From Draconibacterium aestuarii (GTDB lineage: Bacteria > Bacteroidota > Bacteroidia > Bacteroidales > Prolixibacteraceae), in the NCBI GenBank assembly GCA_026671195.1, contig JAPOHD010000001.1, forward strand, positions 1 through 35,109: 35,109 nt of DNA. Direction: 5' to 3'. A model generated the notes under the pieces. That model was not told the origin of the DNA, made no database searches, and saw only the letters and a list, made by a program, of their open reading frames with translations. Both the position numbers and the translations under genes were made by a program. Each line of letters begins with the position of its first letter. Within the stretch, counting starts at the first letter, position 1. Of the stretch, positions 8,348 through 19,311 are shown piece after piece.

Positions 8348-9667
8348 TTAACAATCTGATTTTTTCCCTTCAGCCTGTTCTTTAAACCAGCTAAGGGGGT
8401 GAGAAGTTGGTCGCTCAATCGGCATACCGTAAATACGGTCGTTTACCAGTGAAGCCAAAACACCTAATGCACGCGATACTCCAAACATTACTGTATAGAA
8501 TGAGTACTCCTTGATTCCGTAGTGATACAACAGCGAACCACTGTAGGCATCAACATTCGGCCAAGGATTTTTAATTTTTCCAACACTGCCTAAAATCGGT
8601 GGAACAACCCGATACAATTGATTGGCAAGATTTACCATTTTGTCGTCCTTAATATACTTATTGGCAAATTCTTCCTGTGCAGTAAAACGTGGATCAGTTT
8701 TACGAAGTACGGCATGTCCGTATCCCGGAATAACACGTCCGTCTTCCAGTGTTTTTTTGCAGTATTCTGCAACCTGCTCATCAGTTGGTGTGTCGGTATC
8801 CAGTTCCTCAAGCATTTCAAACATCCAGAAAATTACATCCTGGTTGGCCAAACCGTGCAAAGGACCTGCCAGACCAGTCATTGCTGCAGCATAACAGTAA
8901 TATGGATTACTTAGTGCCGAACCAACAAGATGGGCAGTATGAGCCGATACGTTTCCTCCCTCATGGTCAGCATGAATGATCATGTACAAGCGGAACAAAC
9001 GACGAATGTCTTCCGAATCAAATCCCATCATATGTGCCAGGTTACCTGCCCAGTCTAAATGTGGATTCGGTTCAATATGTTTGCTGTTATGAAACTGACG
9101 ACGATAAATATATGCTGCCACACGAGGTAAACGTGCAATCAGATTCATTGCATCTTCGTAAGTAGCATCCCAATAGTATTTTTTATTTACTCCGGCACGA
9201 TATGCTTTCTGAAAACTTGATTCAGTTGCCATTGAAAGGATAGCAGCGCTAAATTGTGTCATTGGTTTCGATGTTTTTGGCATTGCATCAATCACATCAA
9301 AAGTATGTTGCGGTACGTGGGCTCTGGTTGCCAAATCTCTTGAAAGGTTCAATGCATCTTCCTGCGATGGAATTTCGCCAATGAGCATCAAATAAAGTAA
9401 GCCTTCAGGAATGGGTTCACCGTCCGGATTAATTTTAGGCAGTTTTTCCTGTAATTCAGGAATGGTATAACCTTTAAAACGAATTCCTTCTGCAGGATCC
9501 AGTTTTGAAGTATCGGTAACCAAAAGTGGAATACCTTTCATTCCAGTTAATACTTGTCCGAGTGTAACTTCACCCAGAACAACATCGGCGTGTTCTTTTT
9601 TGAGTCGTTGGAACTCCTTGGCGCATTTATTGGCCTTCTGATAAAATCTGTACTTAATATATTCCAT
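8348..9667 (-). CDS. gltA: Citrate synthase, mitochondrial-like type
   Basis: 439 residues. It condenses oxaloacetate and acetyl-CoA to citrate, the first TCA step, in the cytoplasm. The catalytic triad of the family is present: His271 in GPLHGLANQ, His318 in GYGHAVLRKTDPR and Asp373 in NVDAYSG. The wording (IHADHEGGNVSAHTAHLVGSALS, RPTSHPLSWFKEQ) resembles the eukaryotic dimeric enzyme rather than the NADH-inhibited hexameric E. coli GltA, as is usual in Bacteroidota. The first about 30 residues are charged and helical as in mitochondrial enzymes. It is the last gene of the acn-idh-icd-gltA series, 31 bp after icd, and ends at the shared terminator. Confidence 0.96.
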   Translation of the reverse strand: MEYIKYRFYQKANKCAKEFQRLKKEHADVVLGEVTLGQVLTGMKGIPLLVTDTSKLDPAEGIRFKGYTIPELQEKLPKINPDGEPIPEGLLYLMLIGEIPSQEDALNLSRDLATRAHVPQHTFDVIDAMPKTSKPMTQFSAAILSMATESSFQKAYRAGVNKKYYWDATYEDAMNLIARLPRVAAYIYRRQFHNSKHIEPNPHLDWAGNLAHMMGFDSEDIRRLFRLYMIIHADHEGGNVSAHTAHLVGSALSNPYYCYAAAMTGLAGPLHGLANQDVIFWMFEMLEELDTDTPTDEQVAEYCKKTLEDGRVIPGYGHAVLRKTDPRFTAQEEFANKYIKDDKMVNLANQLYRVVPPILGSVGKIKNPWPNVDAYSGSLLYHYGIKEYSFYTVMFGVSRALGVLASLVNDRIYGMPIERPTSHPLSWFKEQAEGKKSDC

Positions 9668-9698
9668 TTGTATTAGATATTATTTATTACTGTCTGTT

Positions 9699-10964
9699 TT
9701 AGTGCATATTTTTAATAATGGCATCGGCAAATTCGGAAGTGGTTAAAAGCGTGGCACCTTCCATTTGTGCATGCAAATCAGATGTTACTTTTCGCCGTGC
9801 AAATACATGTTCCATTGCATCGTACACATGTTCGGCAGCTTTGTCCCAGCCCATGTATTCCAGCATCATAACTCCTGAAAGAATAAGAGAGCCCGGATTG
9901 GCTTTCCCTGTTCCTGCAATGTTAGGCGCGGTACCATGTGTAGCTTCAAAAATAGCATAACCACTCAGGTAGTTGATGTTGGCTCCCGGCGATATTCCAA
10001 TACCTCCAACCATGGCAGCTAGTTGGTCTGAAACATAGTCGCCGTTAAGATTCATTGTGGCAATTACCGAGTGGTCCCATGGATGAAGCAATGACTCCTG
10101 CAAAAATGCATCGGTGATACAGTCTTTTACAATTACCTTTCCGTCTTTTTTTGCAGCTTCCAGAGCTTTGTCGGCATCTAACTGACCTTTTTCTTTTTTT
10201 ATTTTTTCAAATTCACGCCAGGTAAACGTCTGTTCCGCAAATTCGTTTTCAGCCAAATCATAACTCCAGTTTTTAAATGCACCTTCGGTAAATTTCATAA
10301 TATTACCCTTGTGCACAATTGTTACTGAAGGCAGATTTCGTTCGATGGCATACTCAATGGCAGCTTTTGTTAAACGCTCTGATCCATCCTTCGAAATGGG
10401 TTTAATTCCAAACGACGATGATTCGGGGAAACGAATTTTGTCCACTCCCATTTCGTTGATCAGAAAATCGCGGAATTTTTTGGTCTTTTCTTCACCAGTC
10501 ATGTATTCGATACCTGCATAAATATCTTCAGTGTTTTCTCTGAAAATGTGCATGTCGACCATGGATGGATAACGAATAGGGGAGGGTACACCTTTGAACC
10601 AGCGAACAGGTCGTACGCAAACATACAAATCAAGTGTTTGACGCAGTGCAACGTTTAACGAACGGATACCTTCGCCAACCGGAGTTTGCAGTGGACCTTT
10701 AATTCCGATCAAATATTCTTTAAAAGCTTCCAGCGTTTCATCCGGCATATAAGTACCGGTTTCACGAAACGCTTTTTCTCCGGCTAAAACTTCCTTCCAG
10801 GTAATTTTTCGGGAGTCTCCGTAAGCTTTTGAAACAGCTGCATCAATAACCCTTTGCGACGGGCCACTGATGTCCTTTCCTATGCCATCACCTTCAATAA
10901 ACGGGATTGTTGGAAAATCAGGTACTACCAACTTCCCGTTAACTATTTTGGTTTTATTTGTCAT
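9699..10964 (-). CDS. icd: Isocitrate dehydrogenase, E. coli Icd-type fold with non-NADP cofactor residues
   Basis: 421 residues. It converts isocitrate to 2-oxoglutarate and CO2. Substrate-site features are intact: Ser102 in [11 protein letters not shown] (E. coli Ser113, the IDH-kinase site), [11 protein letters not shown], the [14 protein letters not shown] lysine region and [16 protein letters not shown] metal-binding Asp residues. The four residues that hold the NADP 2'-phosphate in E. coli (Lys344, Tyr345, Tyr391, Arg395) are here Asn348, Ile349, Ser395 and Ala399 by alignment around HGTAPNIAG and VTSDLHAQ. I infer NAD preference or relaxed specificity. It lies between gltA and the GxxExxY unit; a second, unrelated-type IDH is encoded just upstream. 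Confidence 0.95.
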   Translation of the reverse strand: MTNKTKIVNGKLVVPDFPTIPFIEGDGIGKDISGPSQRVIDAAVSKAYGDSRKITWKEVLAGEKAFRETGTYMPDETLEAFKEYLIGIKGPLQTPVGEGIRSLNVALRQTLDLYVCVRPVRWFKGVPSPIRYPSMVDMHIFRENTEDIYAGIEYMTGEEKTKKFRDFLINEMGVDKIRFPESSSFGIKPISKDGSERLTKAAIEYAIERNLPSVTIVHKGNIMKFTEGAFKNWSYDLAENEFAEQTFTWREFEKIKKEKGQLDADKALEAAKKDGKVIVKDCITDAFLQESLLHPWDHSVIATMNLNGDYVSDQLAAMVGGIGISPGANINYLSGYAIFEATHGTAPNIAGTGKANPGSLILSGVMMLEYMGWDKAAEHVYDAMEHVFARRKVTSDLHAQMEGATLLTTSEFADAIIKNMH

Positions 10965-10970
10965 ATATAT

Positions 10971-11485
10971 TTCTCGCAGATTTCGCGGATTATCGCTGAT
11001 ATTATAATTTATTTACAACTCTTTTTATCGAGTCTGAGATTGATTCTGAATTAAAATTAACCAGTATTCCCAGCTTTTTGTTCGAAAGCTTTAAATAGGT
11101 TAATACTTGTTTGTAGTGAACGTTTGCCAATGTTTCTACTGATTTTAATTCAATAATTACTTTGTCTTCAATTAAAATATCAATTCTGAATCCTTGTTCA
11201 AATTTTATTTTTTCATACATAAAGGGTAGTGCAACTTGTCGTTCGATTGAATACCCTAATTTCTCAATTTCGTAACTTAATGCTGTTTCATAAACCGATT
11301 CAAATAAACCCGGTCCAAGATTATTGTAAACTTTGAAAATCGCGCCTCTTACATCGTAGGAAATTTGATTTTCAATACTGTCCATTTATTTTTGCTTTTA
11401 AGTTACAATATATTGTTATTATTTCAGACAGATGACTCAGATTTTTGCGTATTAATTTCCACGTTATCCGCGTAATCTGCGAGAA
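10971..11485. mobile_element. Compact GxxExxY unit with terminal inverted repeats
   Basis: The ends are ttctcgcagatttcgcggat (10971-10990) and, on the minus strand, the same 20 bases with one change (11485-11466). Inside each end the sequence continues as degenerate 9-mers of the CGCrGATTw kind. The unit contains one gene, 11002-11385, and fits exactly between the icd start codon (10964) and the idh stop codon (11489-11491). Imperfect terminal palindromes around GxxExxY genes are, as I recall, typical of this family and suggest mobility; no transposase is encoded here. Confidence 0.7.
11002..11385 (-). CDS. GxxExxY family protein (predicted PD-(D/E)XK nuclease-like)
   Basis: 127 residues. 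The family signature GLFESVY is at about residues 25-31, after an N-terminal helix ([17 protein letters not shown]). Next comes a nuclease-like core: [21 protein letters not shown], where the D-x-(n)-E-x-K arrangement (Asp in RIDIL, Glu and Lys in IELK) matches the PD-(D/E)XK active site, then a C-terminal helix [11 protein letters not shown] and LGILVNFN. The family is widespread in Bacteroidota and environmental bacteria, often in several copies per genome, and its function is not established. Here it sits inside inverted repeats between two isocitrate dehydrogenase genes and on their strand, so it would be read through by TCA-operon transcription. Confidence 0.9.
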   Translation of the reverse strand: MDSIENQISYDVRGAIFKVYNNLGPGLFESVYETALSYEIEKLGYSIERQVALPFMYEKIKFEQGFRIDILIEDKVIIELKSVETLANVHYKQVLTYLKLSNKKLGILVNFNSESISDSIKRVVNKL

Positions 11486-11488
11486 AAT

Positions 11489-12715
11489 TTAATTCAGTTT
11501 TGCCTGAAGATTTTCGTCAAGTGCTTCCAAAAATTGTTCGGTAGTTAGATAATCAGCTTCGGTTAATGCTTTACCATGAACAATCAAGGCCAAATCTTTG
11601 GTCATTTTACCCGATTCAACGGTTTCAATACATACTTGTTCCAATGCATTGGCAAAACCAACTAATTCTTCGTTTTCATCCAGTTTCCCACGGAAAGCCA
11701 AACCTCTGGTCCATGCAAAAATGGAAGCTATTGGATTTGTTGATGTTGGTTTACCTTGCTGGTGCTGACGGAAGTGACGTGTAACAGTACCATGTGCTGC
11801 TTCTGCTTCCATTGTTTTTCCATCCGGAGTAACCAAGGTCGATGTCATTAATCCAAGCGATCCAAAACCTTGCGCTACCGTATCACTTTGTACGTCGCCA
11901 TCGTAATTTTTACAAGCCCATACATATCCGCCTTCCCATTTCATGGCTGCGGCTACCATGTCGTCGATTAAACGATGTTCATATGTAATTCCAAGTTCAT
12001 CAAATTTTTCCTTGTAATCAGATTCAAATACTTCCTGGAAAATATCTTTAAATCTTCCATCGTATCTTTTCAAAATCGTATTTTTTGTTGACATGTACAA
12101 CGGCCATTTTTTTGTAATTGCCTGTTGCATGCAGGAATGCGCAAATCCATAAATAGATTCGTCGGTATTGTACATTGCCATTGCAATTCCATCTCCCTGG
12201 AAATCGTATACGTTATGTGTAACAGGTTCGCTGCCGTCTTCAGGAGTAAAAGTAATGGTTAACTTCCCTTTTCCTTTTGATACAAAGTCGGTGGCACGGT
12301 ACTGGTCGCCAAAAGCATGACGTCCGATACATATTGGTTTGGTCCATCCCGGAACCAGGCGTGGTATATTATTTATGATAATTGGCTCACGAAAAACAGT
12401 TCCACCTAAAATGTTACGTATGGTACCATTGGGCGATTTCCACATTTCTTTCAAGCCAAATTCTTCAACTCGCGCTTCATCGGGAGTAATGGTCGCACAC
12501 TTTACGCCAACACCATATTTTTTTATTGCATTTGCAGCATCAATGGTAATCTGATCGTCTGTTTCATCACGGCTTTCCATACCTAAATCGTAATATTTTA
12601 AATCGATATCCAGATAAGGAAGGATAAGTTTTTGCTTGATAAAATCCCAAATTACTCTTGTCATCTCATCGCCGTCGAGCTCTACGACCGGATTTTGAAC
12701 TTTGATTTTTTGCAT
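11489..12715 (-). CDS. NADP-dependent isocitrate dehydrogenase, eukaryotic homodimeric type
   Basis: 408 residues close to the length of cytosolic IDH1 (about 414). It shows [36 protein letters not shown], Arg132 in [16 protein letters not shown] (same numbering as human IDH1 R132), the [29 protein letters not shown] metal-binding segment, and the NADP loop [17 protein letters not shown] with the Arg-His pair that binds the 2'-phosphate. It makes 2-oxoglutarate and NADPH in the cytoplasm. This lineage is distinct from the Icd encoded downstream, so the two enzymes probably supply different reduced cofactors. It follows acn on the same strand after a 198-bp spacer with its own -7 box. Confidence 0.96.
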   Translation of the reverse strand: MQKIKVQNPVVELDGDEMTRVIWDFIKQKLILPYLDIDLKYYDLGMESRDETDDQITIDAANAIKKYGVGVKCATITPDEARVEEFGLKEMWKSPNGTIRNILGGTVFREPIIINNIPRLVPGWTKPICIGRHAFGDQYRATDFVSKGKGKLTITFTPEDGSEPVTHNVYDFQGDGIAMAMYNTDESIYGFAHSCMQQAITKKWPLYMSTKNTILKRYDGRFKDIFQEVFESDYKEKFDELGITYEHRLIDDMVAAAMKWEGGYVWACKNYDGDVQSDTVAQGFGSLGLMTSTLVTPDGKTMEAEAAHGTVTRHFRQHQQGKPTSTNPIASIFAWTRGLAFRGKLDENEELVGFANALEQVCIETVESGKMTKDLALIVHGKALTEADYLTTEQFLEALDENLQAKLN

Positions 12716-12762
12716 TGTTCTAAATTAATTTACTGGTTATTTTGATTTTTGAAATTGGTTTT

Positions 12763-12770
12763 CAAATTTA
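12763..12770 (-). promoter_or_regulatory. Bacteroidota -7 promoter box for idh
   Basis: Minus-strand TAAATTTG fits the TAnnTTTG consensus and lies 47 bp before the idh ATG (12715). No good TTTG -33 element is seen at normal spacing. Confidence 0.5.
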
Positions 12771-12844
12771 TTTCTAAAGATTTGGTGCTTGTGTTGCCGC
12801 TGTTAAATCCGCTTTTACACTGCGCCTTTATGTATTTTGGTAGT

Positions 12845-12872
12845 TTAACCCCGGCGTAAAATCCGGGGTTAA
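12845..12872. repeat. Intergenic hairpin, possible copy of a dispersed palindromic repeat
   Basis: TTAACCCCGG and CCGGGGTTAA arms (10 bp) around an 8-nt loop, between acn and idh. A similar CCCCGG...TAAAA...CCGGGGTTA hairpin, also preceded by GCGCCTTT at about the same distance, lies at 19241-19263. It may also reduce read-through from acn. Confidence 0.7.
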
Positions 12873-12913
12873 TATCTTCGAAACCGAGAAGAGTCTATTT
12901 CTTCTGCTGGTTA

Positions 12914-15175
<2,262 letters not shown>

Positions 15176-15498
15176 AAGATATTTAGTTTTTTTTAATTTG
15201 TCTGCGTACTACTTATCATTTTGAAAAACAATAAATATCGCGAAAAGTTGACGGATTTCCTATAAAAAATAACTATAGCACATGAATTTAATTGATAGTT
15301 TTTCAATAAATAAAAGGAAATAAAGGGAAGTAGTTTGTAACCATTATCACATTATGTAATGTATATTGATTTTATTATTGTAATGAAACAAGGCATTTAT
15401 CCTCTCTACAATATATTGAAATGTGCTAATGGGTTAGTAATGAGTGTGTCGTGTGTTTTTTATTCAGTTTAATTTTAGAAAAACTTGCAGAAAAAAAC
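15176..15498. other. Intergenic region upstream of acn
   Basis: AT-rich, no gene. It should contain the acn promoter (minus strand) and the 3' end of the ppc transcript. I found no exact TAnnTTTG box and no strong terminator hairpin. Confidence 0.45.
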
Positions 15499-18249
15499 TT
15501 AGCCGGTTGTGCCCATCGCATTTGATATGGCATTTACCGAAATCAGTAATAAATTCAAGTCATTTTCCTTGTCATCGTCTGAATCATAAGCCGTTTCACG
15601 CCATTTTTTAAGTATTCTGATTTGATTTTTGTGTAAAACATTTAAAACTTCAGCACGAAGAGAAGTGGAATAAAAGTGGTTTTTTCGTCTCACATCCATT
15701 GGAAGAACAAGCAATTCCTGCAAATAACTGCGGGTTTTGTGTAGCTCTGCCATTACGTGGTTCATAATGGTTTCTCTAACTTTCTGTTTATTTACCAATG
15801 CAGCATAGGCAGTCATAATTTTTTCATCGGTGCTGGCCAGGCTTGTGTCGATGTTGGTAAAAACATAACGGATAAAATGGCTCGTTTTTATGAGCTGTTT
15901 TAGCGTGTCGTACATGTCGGGATACTCGTTTTTGAGTTTTTCGAGTGTTGAACCAACTCCATACCAGCTTGTAATGTGGTAACGCGACTGACTCCAGCTA
16001 AAAACCCATGGAATGGCCCGTAAATCGGCAAATGAGGGTTTGCCTGTTCTTCGTGAAGGACGGGATCCAATTTTACTTTGTTCAATAACATCGATTGGGG
16101 TTGCTTGTCGGAAAAATTCAAGGAAATGTTCGTTTTGTAATAACTGAGAATACAATTTTTTCCCTTCTATTCCCATAAATTCAACAATTTCAGCTGCAGC
16201 GTTTTTTGGTTTGTCGTTGTGTTTGTGAAGCAAAGTATTCAGTGTACTTCCCGAAAGCATTAGTTCCAGATTATAGGCTGCATTTCCTTTGTTGGCATAT
16301 TTTTTTTCAATGGTTTCTCCTTGCTCTGTCATTTTTATTTTTCCGTCGAGGGTACCATGTGGCAGGCTTCTAAAAAACCAATGTACCGGTCCGGCGCCCC
16401 TGCTTATTGACCCACCTTTCCCGTGAAAAAACTTAATGTCAACATTGTGTCGTTTTCCCACCTCGGTTAATTCTTTTTGTGCCTGAAATAAAAACCAGGT
16501 ACTGGCAAGTATACCGCCATCTTTATTGCTGTCGCTGTAGCCGATCATTACTTCCTGCGTGTTACGGCTCTGTTTATTTTCCGCGCGTTGATGTTCTAGA
16601 CTGTTTTGAACTTCGGGAATCCTAAAGTACTCATCGAGAATTGATGGACTGGCAATTAAATCTTCGATGGTTTCAAACAGAGGAACTACGTGAATTCTTG
16701 AAACCAGAGTTTGGTCGAAGAATGTAAGTCCGGCTTCTCTGGCCAATAAATAAACGGTTAGCAAGTCGTCCACATTTCGGGTCATACTTACAATAAACGA
16801 ACCCAGTGCCGAGCCTGAATATTTGTCGAAATGGTTTTTTACCACTTTCAGGTAATCTAAAACATTTTGTGCTTCCAACGGCAATTGGGTAAAAGCATTT
16901 ATAAATGGCCTGTTACTTTTTAGTTCTTCATGTATAAGCTGTGTTTTATTTTCGTTGTTGTACTCTCCGTGAATATGCGAGGCCTGGATAATTTGCAGCA
17001 ATGCCTTTTTGTAATACGCACTGTTTTGACGAATATCGAGTTGGGCCAGGTGAAATCCAAAGGTTTTTGTTTTTTGGATTACCGGCATTAACGAATGGTA
17101 AACCAACGATTCTTCCTCGATTTCAAGTAAACTTTTCTTTAAAATCAAAAGGTCGTCAATTAATTCTTCCTGATGCTTGTAGCAGCCTTTTTTTTCGATT
17201 AATTCAAAAACCTGACCTTTGCCAATGTCAACCGGAAGTCGTGCTATTAACGCCAGTACATAAAGTTTGAATGCTTCTTTTTTGTTGGTTCTAACCAGGG
17301 ACTTTAATTGTGTACCATTTTGCGATACTATTTCTTTAAACCGGTCTGAAATAATTTTTGGAAGCTCATTTAAATCGAAATAAAAACTTAATTCTTCGGC
17401 TAACTTGAGCAATTCGTTTTTTAGAATTAGAAATGCATTTAATCTAAGTTTTTTTAAAGTGTAATTGGTTAATTCGGCTGTTACCAATGGGTGTCCGTCG
17501 CGATCGCCACCAATCCAGCTTCCAAATTTAATCATCGGGAAACTATCATTTTGTATAAGTTTGTCGCTGTTAAATCCGTTGAATTTCCACGCTTGTAGCA
17601 ATCTTCTATGCGTAATTTCAATAATTTCAGGAAAAACGTTGGTGAAATAGTGCAGCACATTTTCGAGTTCTGTTTCTACATTTGGTTTTTCCATGTAAAA
17701 CTCATCGATGTGCCAAATGGCATTTAATAAACGTTTGATTTGTTCGCGGTTTTCCTCTATTTCAAAGGAATTGTACATTGAGTTTTCGCGTTGTAATAAA
17801 AGCAGGTACAACTCGCGGTATTTTTTCAAAACCACCGGACGTTTTGCTTCGGTAGGATGAGCGGTAAGAACAGGCTCAACTTCTATCGTACCCATTGATT
17901 CCAGAATTTCATCTTCTGAAATGTTATTGGCTTTTAAATGTTGCAGACTGTTGGCCCATAGTCCGTTAATTGATGATAGTGTGTTTTGCTCTTCTGTTTT
18001 CCTTCGGTTCTGCACCGCGCCGTTTGTTTCAACTAAATTTAGTAATTGAAAAGCTACAGAGAACAGGTGAAAATTTTTACGCCCGAACTGAATAGCCTCA
18101 AATTTTGAGCTGGCACACAGCCATGGAATACATTCGGCGAGTTCATTCTCTTTGTTTTCCAATAAAACTTCCTTCAAACAAATTAGAAGAAATTCGAGGT
18201 CGTAATAGGGTTTTCCGAGATTTTGTTTAAGTGTTTCAAGTTGCAACAT
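15499..18249 (-). CDS. ppc: Phosphoenolpyruvate carboxylase
   Basis: 916 residues from the ATG at 18249. It carboxylates PEP with bicarbonate to oxaloacetate, feeding the citrate synthase encoded in the same region. Motifs in order are VEPVLTAHPTEAKR (catalytic His), KFGSWIGGDRDGHP, LAQLDIRQ, EVMIGYSDSNKDGG, FFHGKGGSISRGAGP, TEQGETIEKKY, GSRPSRR and RAIPWVFSWSQSRY. The C-terminus ends NAMGTTG, close to the usual NTG end. An upstream in-frame TTG at 18273 would add eight residues, but it lies just beside a -7 box at 18286-18279 and about at the expected transcription start, so the ATG (MLQLETLKQNLG) is preferred. An asparagine- and lysine-rich N-terminus is ordinary for this phylum. Confidence 0.95.
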   Translation of the reverse strand: MLQLETLKQNLGKPYYDLEFLLICLKEVLLENKENELAECIPWLCASSKFEAIQFGRKNFHLFSVAFQLLNLVETNGAVQNRRKTEEQNTLSSINGLWANSLQHLKANNISEDEILESMGTIEVEPVLTAHPTEAKRPVVLKKYRELYLLLLQRENSMYNSFEIEENREQIKRLLNAIWHIDEFYMEKPNVETELENVLHYFTNVFPEIIEITHRRLLQAWKFNGFNSDKLIQNDSFPMIKFGSWIGGDRDGHPLVTAELTNYTLKKLRLNAFLILKNELLKLAEELSFYFDLNELPKIISDRFKEIVSQNGTQLKSLVRTNKKEAFKLYVLALIARLPVDIGKGQVFELIEKKGCYKHQEELIDDLLILKKSLLEIEEESLVYHSLMPVIQKTKTFGFHLAQLDIRQNSAYYKKALLQIIQASHIHGEYNNENKTQLIHEELKSNRPFINAFTQLPLEAQNVLDYLKVVKNHFDKYSGSALGSFIVSMTRNVDDLLTVYLLAREAGLTFFDQTLVSRIHVVPLFETIEDLIASPSILDEYFRIPEVQNSLEHQRAENKQSRNTQEVMIGYSDSNKDGGILASTWFLFQAQKELTEVGKRHNVDIKFFHGKGGSISRGAGPVHWFFRSLPHGTLDGKIKMTEQGETIEKKYANKGNAAYNLELMLSGSTLNTLLHKHNDKPKNAAAEIVEFMGIEGKKLYSQLLQNEHFLEFFRQATPIDVIEQSKIGSRPSRRTGKPSFADLRAIPWVFSWSQSRYHITSWYGVGSTLEKLKNEYPDMYDTLKQLIKTSHFIRYVFTNIDTSLASTDEKIMTAYAALVNKQKVRETIMNHVMAELHKTRSYLQELLVLPMDVRRKNHFYSTSLRAEVLNVLHKNQIRILKKWRETAYDSDDDKENDLNLLLISVNAISNAMGTTG

Positions 18250-18278
18250 CTTTGTAGAGCTTAGTTTTACCAAGTTAA

Positions 18279-18286
18279 CAAAAATA
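18279..18286 (-). promoter_or_regulatory. -7 promoter box for ppc
   Basis: Minus-strand TATTTTTG matches TAnnTTTG, 29 bp before the preferred ATG. A TTTG on the same strand at 18315-18312 is 25 bp away, longer than usual for a -33 element. Confidence 0.55.
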
Positions 18287-18395
18287 GTTGTAAAGTTGTT
18301 TTCGATCCAATCAAAAGAGGTCAGGCATAGTTGTAAATGCCCGATGCAAATCCTTAATAATTAGAATGTATGACACTCGTTTGTTGTAATTCCCT

Positions 18396-19151
18396 TTAGA
18401 TCTTTACAATACAGGAATCAGGGCACCAACCTTTGTTTCCGTCGGCCAGTTTAATTTCTTTCCAGGTATTTAAGCTGTCAGTAATTTCTACTTTAACACC
18501 TTCGTACATTAGAAACAGATCGGTGCCGGTTTCGGTTGGCGAACTTTTAACCGTTACACGCGGACAAAAAACGATGGCATGGTTTCGCTTATTGATTTTA
18601 GCTTTTTGTTGTGCGGCCATTGAAAACGAAAAACCAGAAGATACAATGGCCAGAATACCGATCCAAAATGAAATTCGTTTTACTGAAGCTATTCTGCTAA
18701 ACACAAACAATCCCACCAAAATCAGGAAAATGATAAAAGTGCCGATACTTATAAATGCCCAGGTATCAGCAGGATATTTATTTACTACCGATGTTCTCCA
18801 GCGAAGGAAAAAAGGTTGCGGCAATTCGTCAATTTTTGTGACAACGTATTGGTTGGCAATATTCAGATTGAATTCAATATCCTCGTCGTGTGGAGCTAAT
18901 ACTTTGGCGCGTTCGTAGTTGAGGATGGCATTATTTACATCACCATTTTTATAATAGGCATTTCCCAGGTTGAAATACAACTTTGCCGATTCTTCGCCGC
19001 TGGCAACAATCGATTCGTAAATTGAGACCGCCTCCTGGTATTCTTCGGTAGTAAAATATGCGTTGGCTTTTTCCCAAAGTTGTTGGTTGTTTTTCTGAGC
19101 CATCATGAAAAACGGGGCGACAATTAATAGGAGTGCAACTATTTTTTTCAT
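18396..19151 (-). CDS. batE: BatE: TPR and SH3-like membrane protein of the aerotolerance operon
   Basis: 251 residues. A signal peptide (MKKIVALLLIVAPFFMMAQ) is followed by TPR-like helices (LWEKANAYFTTEEYQEAVSIYESI, AKLYFNLGNAYYKNGDVNNAILNYERA). Two transmembrane segments come next (about 130-152 and 163-180), and a C-terminal SH3-like domain with VKSSPTETGTDLFLMYEGVKVEI and NTWKEIKLADGNKGWCPDSCI. This is the BatE arrangement. Bat proteins are linked to aerotolerance and envelope stress resistance in Bacteroides, Leptospira and Francisella, though their biochemical activity is unsettled. It is the last gene of the operon and is separated from batD by a spacer with strong hairpins. Confidence 0.88.
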   Translation of the reverse strand: MKKIVALLLIVAPFFMMAQKNNQQLWEKANAYFTTEEYQEAVSIYESIVASGEESAKLYFNLGNAYYKNGDVNNAILNYERAKVLAPHDEDIEFNLNIANQYVVTKIDELPQPFFLRWRTSVVNKYPADTWAFISIGTFIIFLILVGLFVFSRIASVKRISFWIGILAIVSSGFSFSMAAQQKAKINKRNHAIVFCPRVTVKSSPTETGTDLFLMYEGVKVEITDSLNTWKEIKLADGNKGWCPDSCIVKI

Positions 19152-19173
19152 AATCTATTCAACTTTTCTGTGT

Positions 19174-19287
19174 AAGGCGCATGTTTGGTCCGCTTTCAAA
19201 TAACATGCGTGGATGCGCCTTTTCGTTTTCTTGTCATTTTCCCCGGGTTAAAACCCGGGGTTATTTTTGTATAGCCCTTACAGGGCA
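19174..19287. repeat. Three consecutive hairpins between batD and batE
   Basis: Hairpin 1 has AAGGCGCAT (19174-19182) and ATGCGCCTT (19213-19221), with further pairing inside. Hairpin 2 is CCCCGGGTT-AA-AACCCGGGG (19241-19260). Hairpin 3 is GCCC-TTACA-GGGC (19275-19287). The run resembles REP-type intergenic palindromes; hairpin 2 resembles 12845-12872. It could damp or process the operon mRNA before batE. Confidence 0.75.
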
Positions 19288-19311
19288 TTTTTTCAAACTG
19301 CGACTTTCTTT

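Noticed and set aside
18250-18273. TTG start for ppc
   Set aside because: It is next to the -7 box at about the expected transcription start; the ATG at 18249 is better.
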